In this document: positions 18,544-28,374 of the stretch, one piece after another
Position numbering within the stretch: position 1 is the first letter of the stretch
Layout: each line of letters begins with the position of its first letter
NCBI GenBank assembly: GCA_002261195.1
Contig: MVBO01000171.1
Location: 1 to 28,374, forward strand
From: Bifiguratus adelaidae
Taxonomy: Eukaryota > Mucoromycota > Endogonomycetes > Endogonales
Reading direction: 5' to 3'
DNA: 28,374 nt
Notes under the pieces: model-generated
The model's database searches: none
Told to the model about the DNA's origin: nothing
What the model saw: only the letters and a program-made list of their open reading frames with translations
Program-made: the position numbers and the translations under genes

Positions 18544-21279
18544 TCACCTCCTTCCAGACGACAAATCGTTGAAGGCAGTTATTATACAGCTTTTGATCTC
18601 TCTGTAGCTCACGATCAAGCAGGATTGTTCGTCTCTGTAGGGAACGTTAGCCATGGACGAGAGATAATTAGGATTGGTCCTACCTGGAAACAAGCATCAA
18701 CTTTTCATCTACTCCAGCATCAAGCTAGAAAGAACCATGGATGAGGAAAAGAGGGAGTGCGAGAGTCTATCCAGACACTCACCTTATTTAAACAAGTCAA
18801 TACGTGCGCAACATCAACAACAGGTACCCCATTCTCATCCACCTGATGAAATACGTAGTCGCGAAAGAGTTTAATGATATACCGATCGCCGGTTTCGGAC
18901 CAACTGGGATCCATGTCGAATCTATACTACTTGTGAGTGAAGGTGGAAGATATCAAGATTGCTTAACTCACTCTGGACGCTCGTTGATGAAGGCCATCTT
19001 CATCAATAACCGATTGATTCGGCCATTCTCCAACTCACGCGATAATTCGCTTTCCAGCACGTCGTTGTATCTGAGAATGTGACCCATGTAAGCCTTTATA
19101 ATCTAAGCGTCGCAGGGTAACTTACGATTCTGCATTATTGACCTCTTGCAGTAATCTGGGTGCAAGATGACCAATGACCTCGTCAATAGACTTGGTTGGC
19201 GATGGCTTGCTCAATAAGTACAAGATGAGGTTCTTCATATCCGGCGTATGATGCCTTGAGATGTAGTCGAATGATTTTGGCAAATTGTGGAAAGCTGTAA
19301 GACTACCGCAAGCTAGGGAGATGAGGAGCTTGCCAAAGGACAGTAAATCGTCTTGCTGATGACGTGCAATATTCTGGCGATTATCGAATTGGACAACGTC
19401 AAATATACCAACAGACCCGAGGCGAATTCTAAGCAGTCAAGACATGTCAGTAACCAATGCTCACAGGTACGCTACATTACCTGTTTTTGCCTGTCAAAAT
19501 AATCTTGCTAGGATCAATCACACGGGCGGCTAGACCTGCTGAATGGATGCTTTTCAACGCGGAGGTAAGCTGAGTAATGTAGCTCCAAAGGGGTTTCGCA
19601 GGCACACCATTGGTTTGTGAAGACGGAGGAAAGTGCTTTGCAAGAAGGGTTTCAGAACATGGGTGGAAATCGTACACAAAGATGAGAGCTAGAAAGTAAC
19701 GTGAGTATTGCGCCCCGCTTATCTGCTGTTGGCCAACTAACAGTGATCGGAGAAGGCTTTGGTAGTGAAAGCTTCCCTAATGGAGCAGATGTTCGGATGA
19801 TTGATCCGCCTCCAGCTTTCTATGTTGCTCATTGCCATTTCATTCGTTAACCTAAAGCCTTCCACGCGTCTTAGCGCGTATGTCCGGCCATCGACAGTAC
19901 ACACGGCCTTGTAGAGGGATGTGGGATAACCAAACACCTGCGGGTTCTTGGTGTGCACGTCTTCGAGGGGCGATAAAGTATGATACACATGGAGTTCGGA
20001 AGGCAAATTTAGGTCTGGAACTGTCGCAGGTTAGCATTGCGACCGACTTTGCCTTAACGCGGCCACACACCTTGCACGGTCGCGATAGTGGCCTCATTCT
20101 TCTTCTGCAGAGTTTCGCGTAAATTATCGGCAATCGAGAAATTGTGAATCGAGCGCTGATGTGCTTGAAGATTGCTAACGTGAGGAAGGGGATTCGTGTA
20201 GAGATGATACTGAAGCTGCTCACGCTAAAAGTTAAAAGATTGGCCTCGGATACAGCAATGGCACATTACCGGTTGATGGGCCATCACGGGTGGAGGACCA
20301 TAATAGTAAGGGTCGACTTGTCCATTAGTATACATGCTATTATTGCCATAACCGCCTTGCGGCGCTTGTGCGATTGACATTTGAGCCTGGCCGGGCATAC
20401 CCTGGAGAGCGGCAAAGTCAACATGCTTGCCTGTCCGACTTTAAATGTCTCACCTCCGGACCAAAGCCAAACTGCGCAAATGAGTCTGTCATAGGTCCCA
20501 AATTCGGGTCATTCATTGGATTAGATGGAACATTGTAAGGTGATCCTTGGGCCCCTTGCTCCGGCAAGAACGCAGCCGTGGACTCATAAGCCACCATCCT
20601 TGACCAGTGTGTCAATGATGCCTCGAGCAAGATGTACATGCACTCACCCCGCGTCATATCGCTGGTCTCGTTGAAAGTTCGGAGTTCCTGAGAGATAACA
20701 AAATTAGTGTTGTCGCCAGCTTTGCATTATTCCACGTTCTCACCATTAGACATGCTCTGCTGCTTTGGTACAAACACGGGAGCATTCACACTGTCCGCGC
20801 TCACCGAGTTGCCTCCGTTCGCAGGCTTGAATGTAGGAGATGTCACCTGAAGCTTGCCTTTTCGGCGTGGGCTATATTCGCGCGATACATGTCATTCACG
20901 GCTGCCCAACCGAATGCTTTGCTTTGTACTTACGATTCCTGCCCGCCCTGATTCGCTTTTGTCTTTTCGAGGAGTACAACGTCCATTTCGTGAGTGTGCT
21001 GCACAGGCGAAGAAAGTTGGCCGAAACTTACCACGTCGTGACTAAACTCGCACCCTTTTCCTTCGTATTTACAGTACCCATGGATGATAATGTTACGACA
21101 CAATCGTCGCGATGCGCCAGAATTACCTGCAAACAGAGCTTAACCCACGGTTTAGGACGGGCACCGTACTTACTTTTCAAGGCTTGCTGCTTCCCTGGAG
21201 GAGGCGACTTGCTGCCCGAGGGCGCCACGATAGGTATAGCGCTCGGAGAGTTTGATGGCACTACAAATGGGGAAGTCAT
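18544..21279 (-). CDS. PAN3: PAN3, subunit of the PAN2-PAN3 deadenylase
   Basis: Fifteen exons (21279-21174, 21126-21032, 20998-20934, 20871-20744, 20687-20648, 20598-20454, 20401-20270, 20215-20071, 20020-19742, 19688-19481, 19428-19126, 19070-18972, 18921-18783, 18724-18684, 18634-18544) encode 671 residues. An N-terminal CCCH zinc finger has C45, C54, C61 and H65 (CX8CX6CX3H). A PAM2 motif, [10 protein letters not shown], in exon 4 would bind the poly(A)-binding protein. [11 protein letters not shown] opens the conserved core, followed by the pseudokinase ([21 protein letters not shown], the degenerate RVIDPSKI loop) and the C-terminal knob with [20 protein letters not shown] and [16 protein letters not shown]3 dimerises and recruits Pan2 to shorten mRNA poly(A) tails in the cytoplasm. 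Frame is kept across all joins. The exon 3/4 joins are the least certain. Confidence 0.92.
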
Positions 21280-21290
21280 GTTATCCACAT
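21276..21290 (-). promoter_or_regulatory. Upstream ORF overlapping the PAN3 start codon
   Basis: An ATG 11 nt before the PAN3 start opens a five-codon frame (four residues and TGA). Its TGA overlaps the PAN3 ATG as ATGA. If this ATG is in the mature leader it could limit PAN3 translation or couple it by reinitiation. Confidence 0.4.
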
Positions 21291-21403
21291 GATCTTGTCA
21301 GCGCGACCCATACGTCTCGAATGGCTTTCAATGGGACTGCTCAGAAGAGATGTGCCACGTCATCAAATTTTAATAGGTGAAAGGTACATGGTAATTACAC
21401 CGG

Positions 21404-23139
21404 TCACCAATCCTCGTCCATAAATCCCTTCAAAATGACGGGTTCACCCAAGTCTACATCCTTGCTACCTTTTGGTAAGCGGGTAACATATACTGTCCGT
21501 TCCACACGCTCTTTAGCAAGCTCAAACTGTGGCGGAATTGACGGAAGCGAGAAATAGCTTGGTGGTGATCCTTGGGGAGGCGACATCAATGCGGCCGTTA
21601 AGGGTCCCAGCAGTTCAGAGGGAAATCCTTGCGGTGCCGGAGGCTCGTCAAGTTCATGACTAAAGAATTGCGGCAACTCCTTGCTGTATCTGTAAGGCTT
21701 GATTGATGTCAGATCTGGGATGCGCGCCAGTTGCTCGTTGGGTAGGTTCGCGATGGATATTGGGATGAAGAAATCGATGGTGTACATGGATTTGAATAAA
21801 TGCCCGGACTCAAAGGTAACGTTGAAGAGTAGATCGTAATGCACACGCGTGTGACGTGAGGCAAATGTGGGAGAAACGAGTCGAGTAGGAATATTAAAGT
21901 TGATGTCTTCCGTTATTTGCTCCGCAGACGGATCAGTAATGCTGAGTGTATTTTGCACCGGATATCGAAAGTGCTCTCGAAACGCCATTCCCTTTTGAAG
22001 AAGCATCTTACCATCGTGGTGCTTGCGAAGCTTGTAAGTGATGTTGGTAACCTTGAGATCATGGTGAACTGGTGTGAGCGTGAGCTTCATGGAAAAAGGC
22101 TCATCTGCATGTCGTTAGCATCTCAGGGGACTTATATTAGTATTTCGCGTTCCTTACCTGGACAGTAGGCTTGCTTGCCAAGCTTAGCTTGGACTTCTGC
22201 CAATGGAGTTTTCCTATCTTTGTACAATGTGGTCTTGTAAGTCCATTCTTTGTCCGGAGGAGCAACGATGATCGGTCTATAGGGCGTGATAAACTCTTTG
22301 CTTCGTAGTCCCGAAGAGCCGCCAGGGCCATCGATTTGAGCTGTCCAAATATATCTAACTGAAAAGCCGTTGGGTTCCTCCACCGACGGCGGGTAATTGA
22401 CATTCGGGAACTGCGCGGAATGATGTGAGTCCGCGCTCCTTAGTCACTATAACAAGTGCAACAACACTACCTTGAGGGCAAAAGGAAATTTGTATTGACC
22501 GGGCTCCAGTTCATCCCAGGTAGCAAGTGAATAAGCTGGTAACGCAGTTAACAATAGGTCACCGACGACCTGAGTGAACCTACCGGTTGCCTCGTTACCC
22601 CAGAGTTTAAAGTCCGTCTCGAAGAAGGTGGTGATCAGCTGATGTATGCGCACGCCCTTCCCATCCCCACTTCCTTCCTCGACTTTCACTGTCGCAATCT
22701 CTTCGGCGCGAAACTAACATAATAGCCGCAATCAATACGGAGCGAAGCGGGTCATTTTTCCCACGTGCGAGCATACCTTGATCCTCACTCGGGTCATATA
22801 CAACCTCTCCGTATTAGTTAGCTTCACAGTGCCTATCATTGAACCCTTTCAGTCTCAAGCGTCCTTGCCGGTGACCTCGTACAGTGGTCAATACAACCAC
22901 TCACCTCGAATAATCCTGTTTGGTCTCACAATGACATGACTTCCCCCGTCAAACTCGATACCAAGGAAGGTCGTTACCTCCGGTTTGGCATCCACCGAGG
23001 CGCTTGCGCGTCTGTTCCGCTTGACGGCGTCGGTAATATTGGTAGACAACCGAGCAGGGAGCGAGCTTGCAGACTCATTCGTTAGGCTAGTTGCAGACCT
23101 TGCTGGAGGGGGTTGTGTAGCCGATTCTTCACTCGGCAT
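21404..23139 (-). CDS. Alpha-arrestin family protein with a PPxY motif
   Basis: Six exons (23139-22905, 22832-22777, 22713-22584, 22535-22471, 22410-22158, 22104-21404) give 479 residues. After a Ser/Ala-rich N-terminus the arrestin N fold begins with FLGIEFDGGSHVIVRPNRIIRG, then TVKLTNTERLYMTRVRIKF, LELEPGQYKFPFALKFP-like strands, and the arrestin C fold starts at YCPDEPFSMKLTLTP with the LKVTNITYKLRKH strand. A PPSY motif (427-430) near the C-terminus fits the PPxY ligand of Rsp5/Nedd4 WW domains. Fungal alpha-arrestins bring this ubiquitin ligase to plasma-membrane transporters for endocytosis. The 48-nt intron 22583-22536 has no in-frame stop and is a multiple of three, so a form with 16 more residues is possible. 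The cargo is unknown. Confidence 0.85.
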
Positions 23140-23869
23140 GGCGAACGTGGAGTCACAGGCGAAGACGAAGAGAAACGTCTGTCCGGCCAACGGACAAATG
23201 GACTCGAAATCATGATGTCATTTTATAGGAAGGAACTGATGCAAGCGGAAAAGTCCAAAGTGCTGAAAGCGTCGTGGAACAATAGCCTTTGAGATTGGCC
23301 ATAATGTTGCGGTGGAGGTCAAGATTCATGATATCATCACATTGCATTGGTTGCTATGCCTGTCTTTTTGCTTAAATGCCGCATGCTCTTCACATGGGAT
23401 CCAGCGAGACAAGACGCAGTTGAACGTTCTTGTTTGAATGTTGTGTCTGTCTTTGGCGTTGTCTAGAAACAGACAGTAACGTTGGCTTGCTGCCGGGTAT
23501 CATTATCTACAAATAATCAGCCAGCACGAATATCCGCACACAGGGAGACTGTTTGTCATCTGACACGCACGTGGCTCAAGCTGTCCCTACGTTGCCTTCC
23601 AAAAGGATTAATCGCGGGATGATAACCGACTCATCACGGAGAACAGAGTGGATGCGAGTTCCGTAAAGACGGTTCACTCTATGACTTTGTGATACTCTGC
23701 GCGATCCACTGGCGGGAAGGGTCCCATCAAATGCTTGCATTGACACGCGCTGTGGTTCATCACCGAGAGATTAATTTTTGGTGCGCGGAGAGGCCGACGT
23801 TAATGGAATATATCATACACCAGGGCAACTTGTACATGGCTGTAACAATTCCCATATCGCATATTTCAA
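23140..23869. other. Intergenic region, arrestin to phosphatase pseudogene
   Basis: About 730 bp with no convincing coding sequence, holding the arrestin promoter and the former promoter of the phosphatase. Short reading frames on both strands show no family features. A small inverted repeat CTGTCT..AGACAG lies around 23448-23478. No clear TATA box was identified. Confidence 0.5.
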
Positions 23870-25303
23870 ATGTTTCTTGGATCTGCTTCCTTGTTTGTTC
23901 TGTCCCTTTTAGGACAAGCCCTGGTGGCACCTGCGTCATAAGGGGCAGCAGTGTCTCATTCTCCAGCTACCGCTCAAGGATGCGAAATTGGTCAAGCTTC
24001 AGGTGATGTGAGTTGTTTACCGGATCACAGCAACCGAATTGCGCGATTAATGATATATACGCGCTTAGGCATCGCCATAGAGCCAGAAGCCCCAGTGGCA
24101 GGATCACCCACCCACAACACGAGTGGTTCCAATGTGGCAATCCAGACGAATTTATCATCATGAACCAAGACAATAAAGTCAACTCTGGAGGATCTCCTTT
24201 CTTGAAAGAGCAAATAGTGCTCAATGGTGCTTTCAACTATACCTTCCTGGAAAGGTAATTGTGATCTTGATAAGTGGAGGCTACAAAATGCGGGGTGCAT
24301 GTTGCACAGATGGTTCACTGACGATAATATGGGCCAATTGACAAGCCTTGGATCCCATCGCATGGAAGTCCTTGGTCAGACATTGTGTAAGGTGTATGTT
24401 GATGAGCTTGGCTTTCTCCAAAACACCAGGATTCTCAGCCCGTTGCGCTGAGTCATACTTATGTTTGGCGAGTACATGAATTCACCCGCTGCTTGTAGCC
24501 GTGGTTGGCTAACGATAACATATCTTGGCGTACGCGCGAATCTGTCGAGAGCCTCATGAATGGCTTGTATCCTTCCCACTACCGCGGCAAGAAGCAAACC
24601 GTTACTGTTCACACCAAGCCATAAGGCATTGAGACCATGATCTTCAATCTCACTGCCTGTCCCAAATCTGGTGCCTTGATCCAAACTTATCCATCTAGCT
24701 CAGCCTTTGCCAAGACCATCGTTTCCTATGCCGATTCACAGAAGAAACTGGTCGCGGCGTACAACACTTCTCTATGCGTGACTTTATCACTACGCAAGGA
24801 CTCTTTGACACGGCTAGTGCCGCGTTCTGTCACGGATTGGGTCTGCAAGATGACTTGACACCAAGCGATATCCAAGAGGCAGTGACACCGGGAACACAGA
24901 CATACCATGGCCTCTATCGAGACGGCACGGTGAAGATGCCAAGAGATTGGCTGTGGGTCTCTGGCTTATCGACATCCTTGCCTCTTTCCAAGTGTACTCG
25001 GCTCACGATGCTTCCTTGGACATGGTTTTGAGTGTGGCCGCTGACGCTGATATGCCTTGACCCCCCGTTCAGGTTCGTGTGACCAAGATAAGCAATACTC
25101 ACTTCTTCAATTTTCCTCCGTACAGCTCCAAACGTTCTCATCGGACTACGGGATCGTCACACGAAGGGGGGAAGGTTGTACGGATGTACTGCCATGGCAT
25201 GATCGCGCCCGCTCATCCCGAGCTCAATTGTACCTTTGATGCCTCTCCTCTCTCGGCTTTGGAACCTTTCTTAGCCCCCTACATTCCCGCAGACTTTTGC
25301 TAG
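23870..25303 (+). pseudogene. Decayed secreted histidine acid phosphatase
   Basis: Remains of a clade-2 histidine phosphatase read along one strand but in changing frames. It starts with a good signal peptide (ATG at 23870, MFLGSASLFVLSLLGQALVA), then a stop at 23939-23941. A fragment KLVKLQVMHRHRARSP is joined across a still recognisable 61-nt intron (24008-24068). The catalytic RHGxRxP reads RHRARSP, with AGA (24079-24081) in place of a Gly codon. Further family blocks are MGQLTSLGSHRMEVLGQTL, RESVESLMNGLYP, FDTASAAFCHGLGL, SAHDASLDMVLS (the HD proton donor) and LAPYIPADFC. In-frame stops also lie at 24449-24451, 24622-24624 and 25058-25060. Frameshifts fall near 24450-24540, 24770-24785, 24925-24950, 25060 and 25170. 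Intact neighbours argue against poor sequence as the cause. Confidence 0.82.
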
Positions 25304-25972
25304 TGCGTGTCATTTGTAGGTCATCTTGACCCTTCCATAATAATATGATGACCTATCGATGGCAACCTTGTTCTATTGTCAGAAGGCCATGTGCGTCATT
25401 TACGCTAAATTTAGTTGCACGCCGTTGACGTGGAACCCGATCCCGATATATATCTGGGAGGGCTCTCGAGGAGAGAGCTGTGCTGCTTGTGTTTCGGGAT
25501 GGTCAACGCGCGCTGGTGTCTTGTTATCGTCTGCGTTCTCTTACCCGTCGCTCCTCGTCCTGTCGAACTCGCTCCCACACTATGGGACACTGACCTGGTG
25601 GCCAGTCCTCACATTTACGCTTGGTCTGCCGAGACGGAAAGAAGCAGCAGCTGAGATTGCTTCTCTCGGTGCATCCTCTTGCCGCCATCCCCTTCTCCGA
25701 CGGCGCTTGACGAGAATCTCGGTTTTGCCGACACCTTCACTTGTATATAAGCTACAACCGACATGACGACCACTGTTGATGTTATATATCTGTGTATATA
25801 ATAAAAAGGCGGGCAAATGCAGTGTTTCGAACATTTGATTGTTTTGAGACTTTCAGGGCACAGACCAACAACACATCACCAAGACGGATTGTGTAGTTGC
25901 AATCTATTCAAGGGTTGTATATCTATACATCATAAAATTACACAGACTAATATATGAGACATCTCAAAAGGC
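25304..25972. other. Intergenic region after the phosphatase pseudogene
   Basis: About 670 bp. Two overlapping plus-strand frames (25359-25766 and 25415-25654) are open but resemble no family I know. The second is Cys- and Leu-rich (ELCCLCFGMVN). The part from about 25770 on is AT-rich, with a TATATAATAAAAA stretch, and should contain the 3' UTR of the transporter gene on the minus strand. I assign no gene. Confidence 0.5.
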
Positions 25973-27373
25973 TTATAACACTTTCTCGCAAACAATGACT
26001 TCCTTGATGTCGCTAGGAGCAGATTTGAGGGATTCAATATCAGCAGTGCAAGCATCCTTCTTCTTGAGAAGATGACGAGGGTCCTGAAACCAGCAGAAGG
26101 CAGCGAATGAAGCGACAGTGAGGTAAGCGGGTGTGGTGACAATGTAGGAGACGTGGGTACCGTAGACATCGGCAACGGCACCTTGGATCGAAGGGAAGAC
26201 AGCACCGCCAGAGACACCCATGACAATCAAAGCTGCACCTCGACGAGTGTGAGTTCCGAGATCAGTGGTACCGAGCACGAAGATGACGGGGTATTGAATA
26301 GACTCGAACCAAAAGAGAAGCATCAAGTAGACAATTGCTCCGGAGCCCCTCGCACTTGCAACAACGCCGGAAAGAAGAGCGCAGATGGTGGCGTAGATAA
26401 AGAGCAGAAGGTCAGCGGAGACAACGGTAAGAAGAGCAGTGCCAAAGAAGCGACCAACGGTAAACATGATGAGAGAATAGGACAAGAAGTTGGAGGCATA
26501 AGCTTGAGTCCAACCAACGGTTTCCTTGGTGTAGTTGAGGAAGAAGGTGGCGACAGTGACTTGAGCACCGACATACATGAATTGAGCGATGAAACCGTAG
26601 ATTAAGCGTTGTTGCTTGTGGAAAGGTTCTTCGGCGCGAGAAGGACTGTTCTGGCCATCTTCATGAGCGTGCTTATCGGCTTGTTCGGCGAGAGAGGCTT
26701 CGGAAACCTCTGGAAGAGGGAAGAAGTAGAAGATGACAGCGAGAGCAGCACCAACACAGGCAACGGCGAGATAGACCCACTGCACGTTGGTGAGGTTGTC
26801 GGCATTACCGTCCGAAAAGAAGTACTTGGAGGCGATGAATGGACCGGCAAAGGATGCAACGCCGTTGAATGATTGGCAGAATTGGAGACGGAACGAAGCC
26901 CACTCGGGACTGCCAATGACAGTAGCGTAGGAGTTTGCCGAGACCTCAAGTGTGGCGAGACCACAGGCAATAATCAATGTGCAGACAACAAAGCCAGCAA
27001 AAGCGGCATGCGCATTGGAAGGCGAAGAGAATTTTGCGCAAGGCCAGAAGAGAATTGCACCAATGGCATACAGACCGAGACCCATGATAATGGTCCTCTT
27101 GTAACCCCATTTCTTGAGCACAGTGCCAGCAATTGGAGAGAAGTAGAGGTAACCACCGCCATAATAGGCGACTTGAAGACCGGTGGATTGCAGCTTGGTA
27201 ATACCCATGACTATTTGGAAGTGACTGTTCAAAACATCGAGCAGACCATAAGCAAAACCCCACAAAAAGAAAAGAGAAATCACCAAAGCCAAAGCCAAAG
27301 GCAAGATCAATTGACGGCCCTTGAGATAACCGCCAGAGACAGCAGGAGTATCCACTACGACGCCACCAGCCAT
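25973..27373 (-). CDS. FucP-like MFS sugar:proton symporter
   Basis: One exon, 466 residues, about 12 hydrophobic segments. LFFLWGFAYGLLDVLNSHFQ (34-53) is the hallmark first helix of the FHS family typified by bacterial L-fucose permease FucP. D46 and E143 (in GLATLEVSANSY) fall where FucP has its two protonated acidic residues, so proton-coupled uptake is likely. The central loop (about 228-250) is hydrophilic. Fungal members take up fucose, galactose, glucose or related sugars; the actual substrate is not visible. The codons are strongly biased (GCT, GGT, AAG, TTC, CTC), and the promoter has a TATA box, both pointing to high expression. It is the only intronless transporter here. The reverse strand is open over long stretches as a by-product of the codon bias. 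Confidence 0.9.
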   Translation of the reverse strand: MAGGVVVDTPAVSGGYLKGRQLILPLALALVISLFFLWGFAYGLLDVLNSHFQIVMGITKLQSTGLQVAYYGGGYLYFSPIAGTVLKKWGYKRTIIMGLGLYAIGAILFWPCAKFSSPSNAHAAFAGFVVCTLIIACGLATLEVSANSYATVIGSPEWASFRLQFCQSFNGVASFAGPFIASKYFFSDGNADNLTNVQWVYLAVACVGAALAVIFYFFPLPEVSEASLAEQADKHAHEDGQNSPSRAEEPFHKQQRLIYGFIAQFMYVGAQVTVATFFLNYTKETVGWTQAYASNFLSYSLIMFTVGRFFGTALLTVVSADLLLFIYATICALLSGVVASARGSGAIVYLMLLFWFESIQYPVIFVLGTTDLGTHTRRGAALIVMGVSGGAVFPSIQGAVADVYGTHVSYIVTTPAYLTVASFAAFCWFQDPRHLLKKKDACTADIESLKSAPSDIKEVIVCEKVL

Positions 27374-27480
27374 TGCAGAAGATAGGTGTTATAAAGGTAG
27401 CTTGGTGAGAGGTGTAGAAGACTTTGCCTTGACTGTTGTCAGGCTTTGTTGATGATCTTCTTGGACGCAAGATGCGTCGC

Positions 27481-27487
27481 TTTTATA
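27481..27487 (-). promoter_or_regulatory. TATA box of the FucP-like transporter
   Basis: TATAAAA on the minus strand, 108-114 nt before the ATG, leaving room for a start site near 27450 and a leader of about 75 nt. Confidence 0.7.
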
Positions 27488-27532
27488 CCGGCGCAGTTCG
27501 TTCTCTGGATTCAAAGGGGATTTCGGCATTTG

Positions 27533-27537
27533 ATTGG
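27533..27537 (-). promoter_or_regulatory. CCAAT box upstream of the transporter
   Basis: CCAAT on the minus strand, about 46 nt before the TATA box, a position that fits binding of the fungal HAP/CBC complex. Further CCAAT cores lie on the plus strand at 27617-27621 and near 27689. Confidence 0.45.
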
Positions 27538-27539
27538 TG

Positions 27540-28374
27540 CCCGCACCTGACGTAACATTGAATTGGAAATGCTTAGTAATTACCATAAATGGACTAGTGT
27601 TCGCCGGGGGTATTGACCAATCAGATTGCCCCGATGACTTCGTCCCGGCCCACCTAGATCCTGGCGCAGGGAATGTTTGTTGAGACGCCAATCAAAGGGT
27701 ATCCTGGATGTCTTAGACCAACAATGCATTCTTTTAGATGAAACTCTAGATTGAAATTGAATCTATCCTATCACCACTCATCTGCGTGAACTAAAGGGCC
27801 TTGCAGCGATCGATCGCGATGCGACGCTTTGGCCAGAGACAGTTCACGATAGGACAGCAGTCATGCTCAAAGACGCGGAAATGCTGGATGGTTATAAAGG
27901 TGCGCGCATTTCAAAATGCAACATAAAGTATATCGAGACTTGGGTCTATTAGTCTTTACTACCGAGTCAGCTGTCGACATTTGTGAAGTGTTGGCTCAGT
28001 CATTCGCTCAAAAGTCGATAATGGCAGCGGGGCTTGCAGTAATCGGTAACCAGAAGCAGAATCTAACGAATCCACCAATACAACAAATGACAGGATGCCA
28101 TTGTTCGCAGTTATATTTCACCTCTTCTAGCAAACTTTCGAGGGCACGATGCCTTTTGAAGAGATCTATCCCCGCGTATAGACTTCCAGAGGCGAGCTAG
28201 TCCATCGAGCAAATGGGTGAATGTCGAGTTTAACGTACATTTGCCTGTCCCAAGATTCTAGTCTGGAACATCACGTCCTTGATGATGACATCCATTTGCC
28301 TTTGTCAATTTGATGCTGTGGCAATGTAACCGCCGTAATCTAATGCACCTGCAGACCTAATTTGGAAACCTTAC
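27540..28374. other. Distal upstream region, no gene recognised
   Basis: Beyond the proximal transporter promoter no gene is recognised. A plus-strand frame at about 27783-27950 (LRELKGLAAIDRDATLWPE..) reads like protein but has no good start and ends quickly. A second frame at 27916-28200 (94 residues) matches nothing I know. These could be eroded coding remnants or chance. A GCGATCGATCGC palindrome lies near 27807-27818. Confidence 0.4.

Noticed and set aside
23870-25303. Reading the phosphatase region as an intact gene with many introns
   Set aside because: Several frame changes fall inside conserved blocks with no splice sites, and the catalytic Gly and a Trp codon are altered, so decay explains it better.
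27389-27691. Minus-strand 100-codon frame just before the transporter
   Set aside because: It contains the TATA and CCAAT boxes of the transporter and no protein features.
1-28374. CRISPR arrays, insertion sequences, retrotransposons or viral genes
   Set aside because: No regular repeat-spacer units, terminal repeats, transposase, integrase or reverse-transcriptase motifs were seen on either strand.

Overview
The window is nuclear DNA of a filamentous fungus. Most genes are split by many short introns (about 48-87 nt) with GT..AG borders and CTAAC/CTGAC-like branch points. There is a Zn2Cys6 regulator, a fungal FucP-type sugar transporter and fungal-type PAN3, MDM1 and AVO2 homologues. The GSK3 kinase and the PAN3 PAM2 region resemble Basidiomycota best, so an agaricomycotine basidiomycete is the most likely source; that assignment is an inference from remembered family features. 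Exon models were built by hand, using splice consensus and family conservation.

Layout. 1-743: promoter and leader of a cold-shock-domain protein gene (744-1667, +) that contains a 9-nt microexon. 1807-5842: three minus-strand genes in the order GSK3 kinase -> TOM40 -> AVO2-like ankyrin protein, only 43 and 44 nt apart. A 280-bp divergent promoter separates GSK3 from a single-exon Zn2Cys6 transcription factor (6123-8150, +). A tRNA-Gly(CCC) follows on the minus strand (8349-8419). Next come a divergent mitochondrial carrier (8535-9958, +) and, 35 nt later, a single-exon O-fucosyltransferase-like type II membrane protein (9994-11613, +).

The centre is a minus-strand train running from 23139 to 11750: alpha-arrestin -> PAN3 -> PRP3 -> MDM1, with gaps of 124, 60 and 85 nt. 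At 23870-25303 lies a decayed secreted histidine acid phosphatase on the plus strand. The last gene is an intronless, apparently highly expressed FucP-like MFS transporter (25973-27373, -) with a clear TATA box. About 670 bp before this gene and 1 kb after it hold no gene I can recognise.

Most genes are housekeeping: GSK3 and TORC2 signalling, mitochondrial import, pre-mRNA splicing, deadenylation, ER-vacuole contacts and endocytic adaptor function. I see no biosynthetic core enzyme, transposon, CRISPR array or defence island. The points most worth following are the extreme compactness of the co-oriented gene trains, the microexon, a GC-AG intron in GSK3, an upstream ORF whose stop overlaps the PAN3 start codon, and the phosphatase pseudogene with a damaged catalytic motif.
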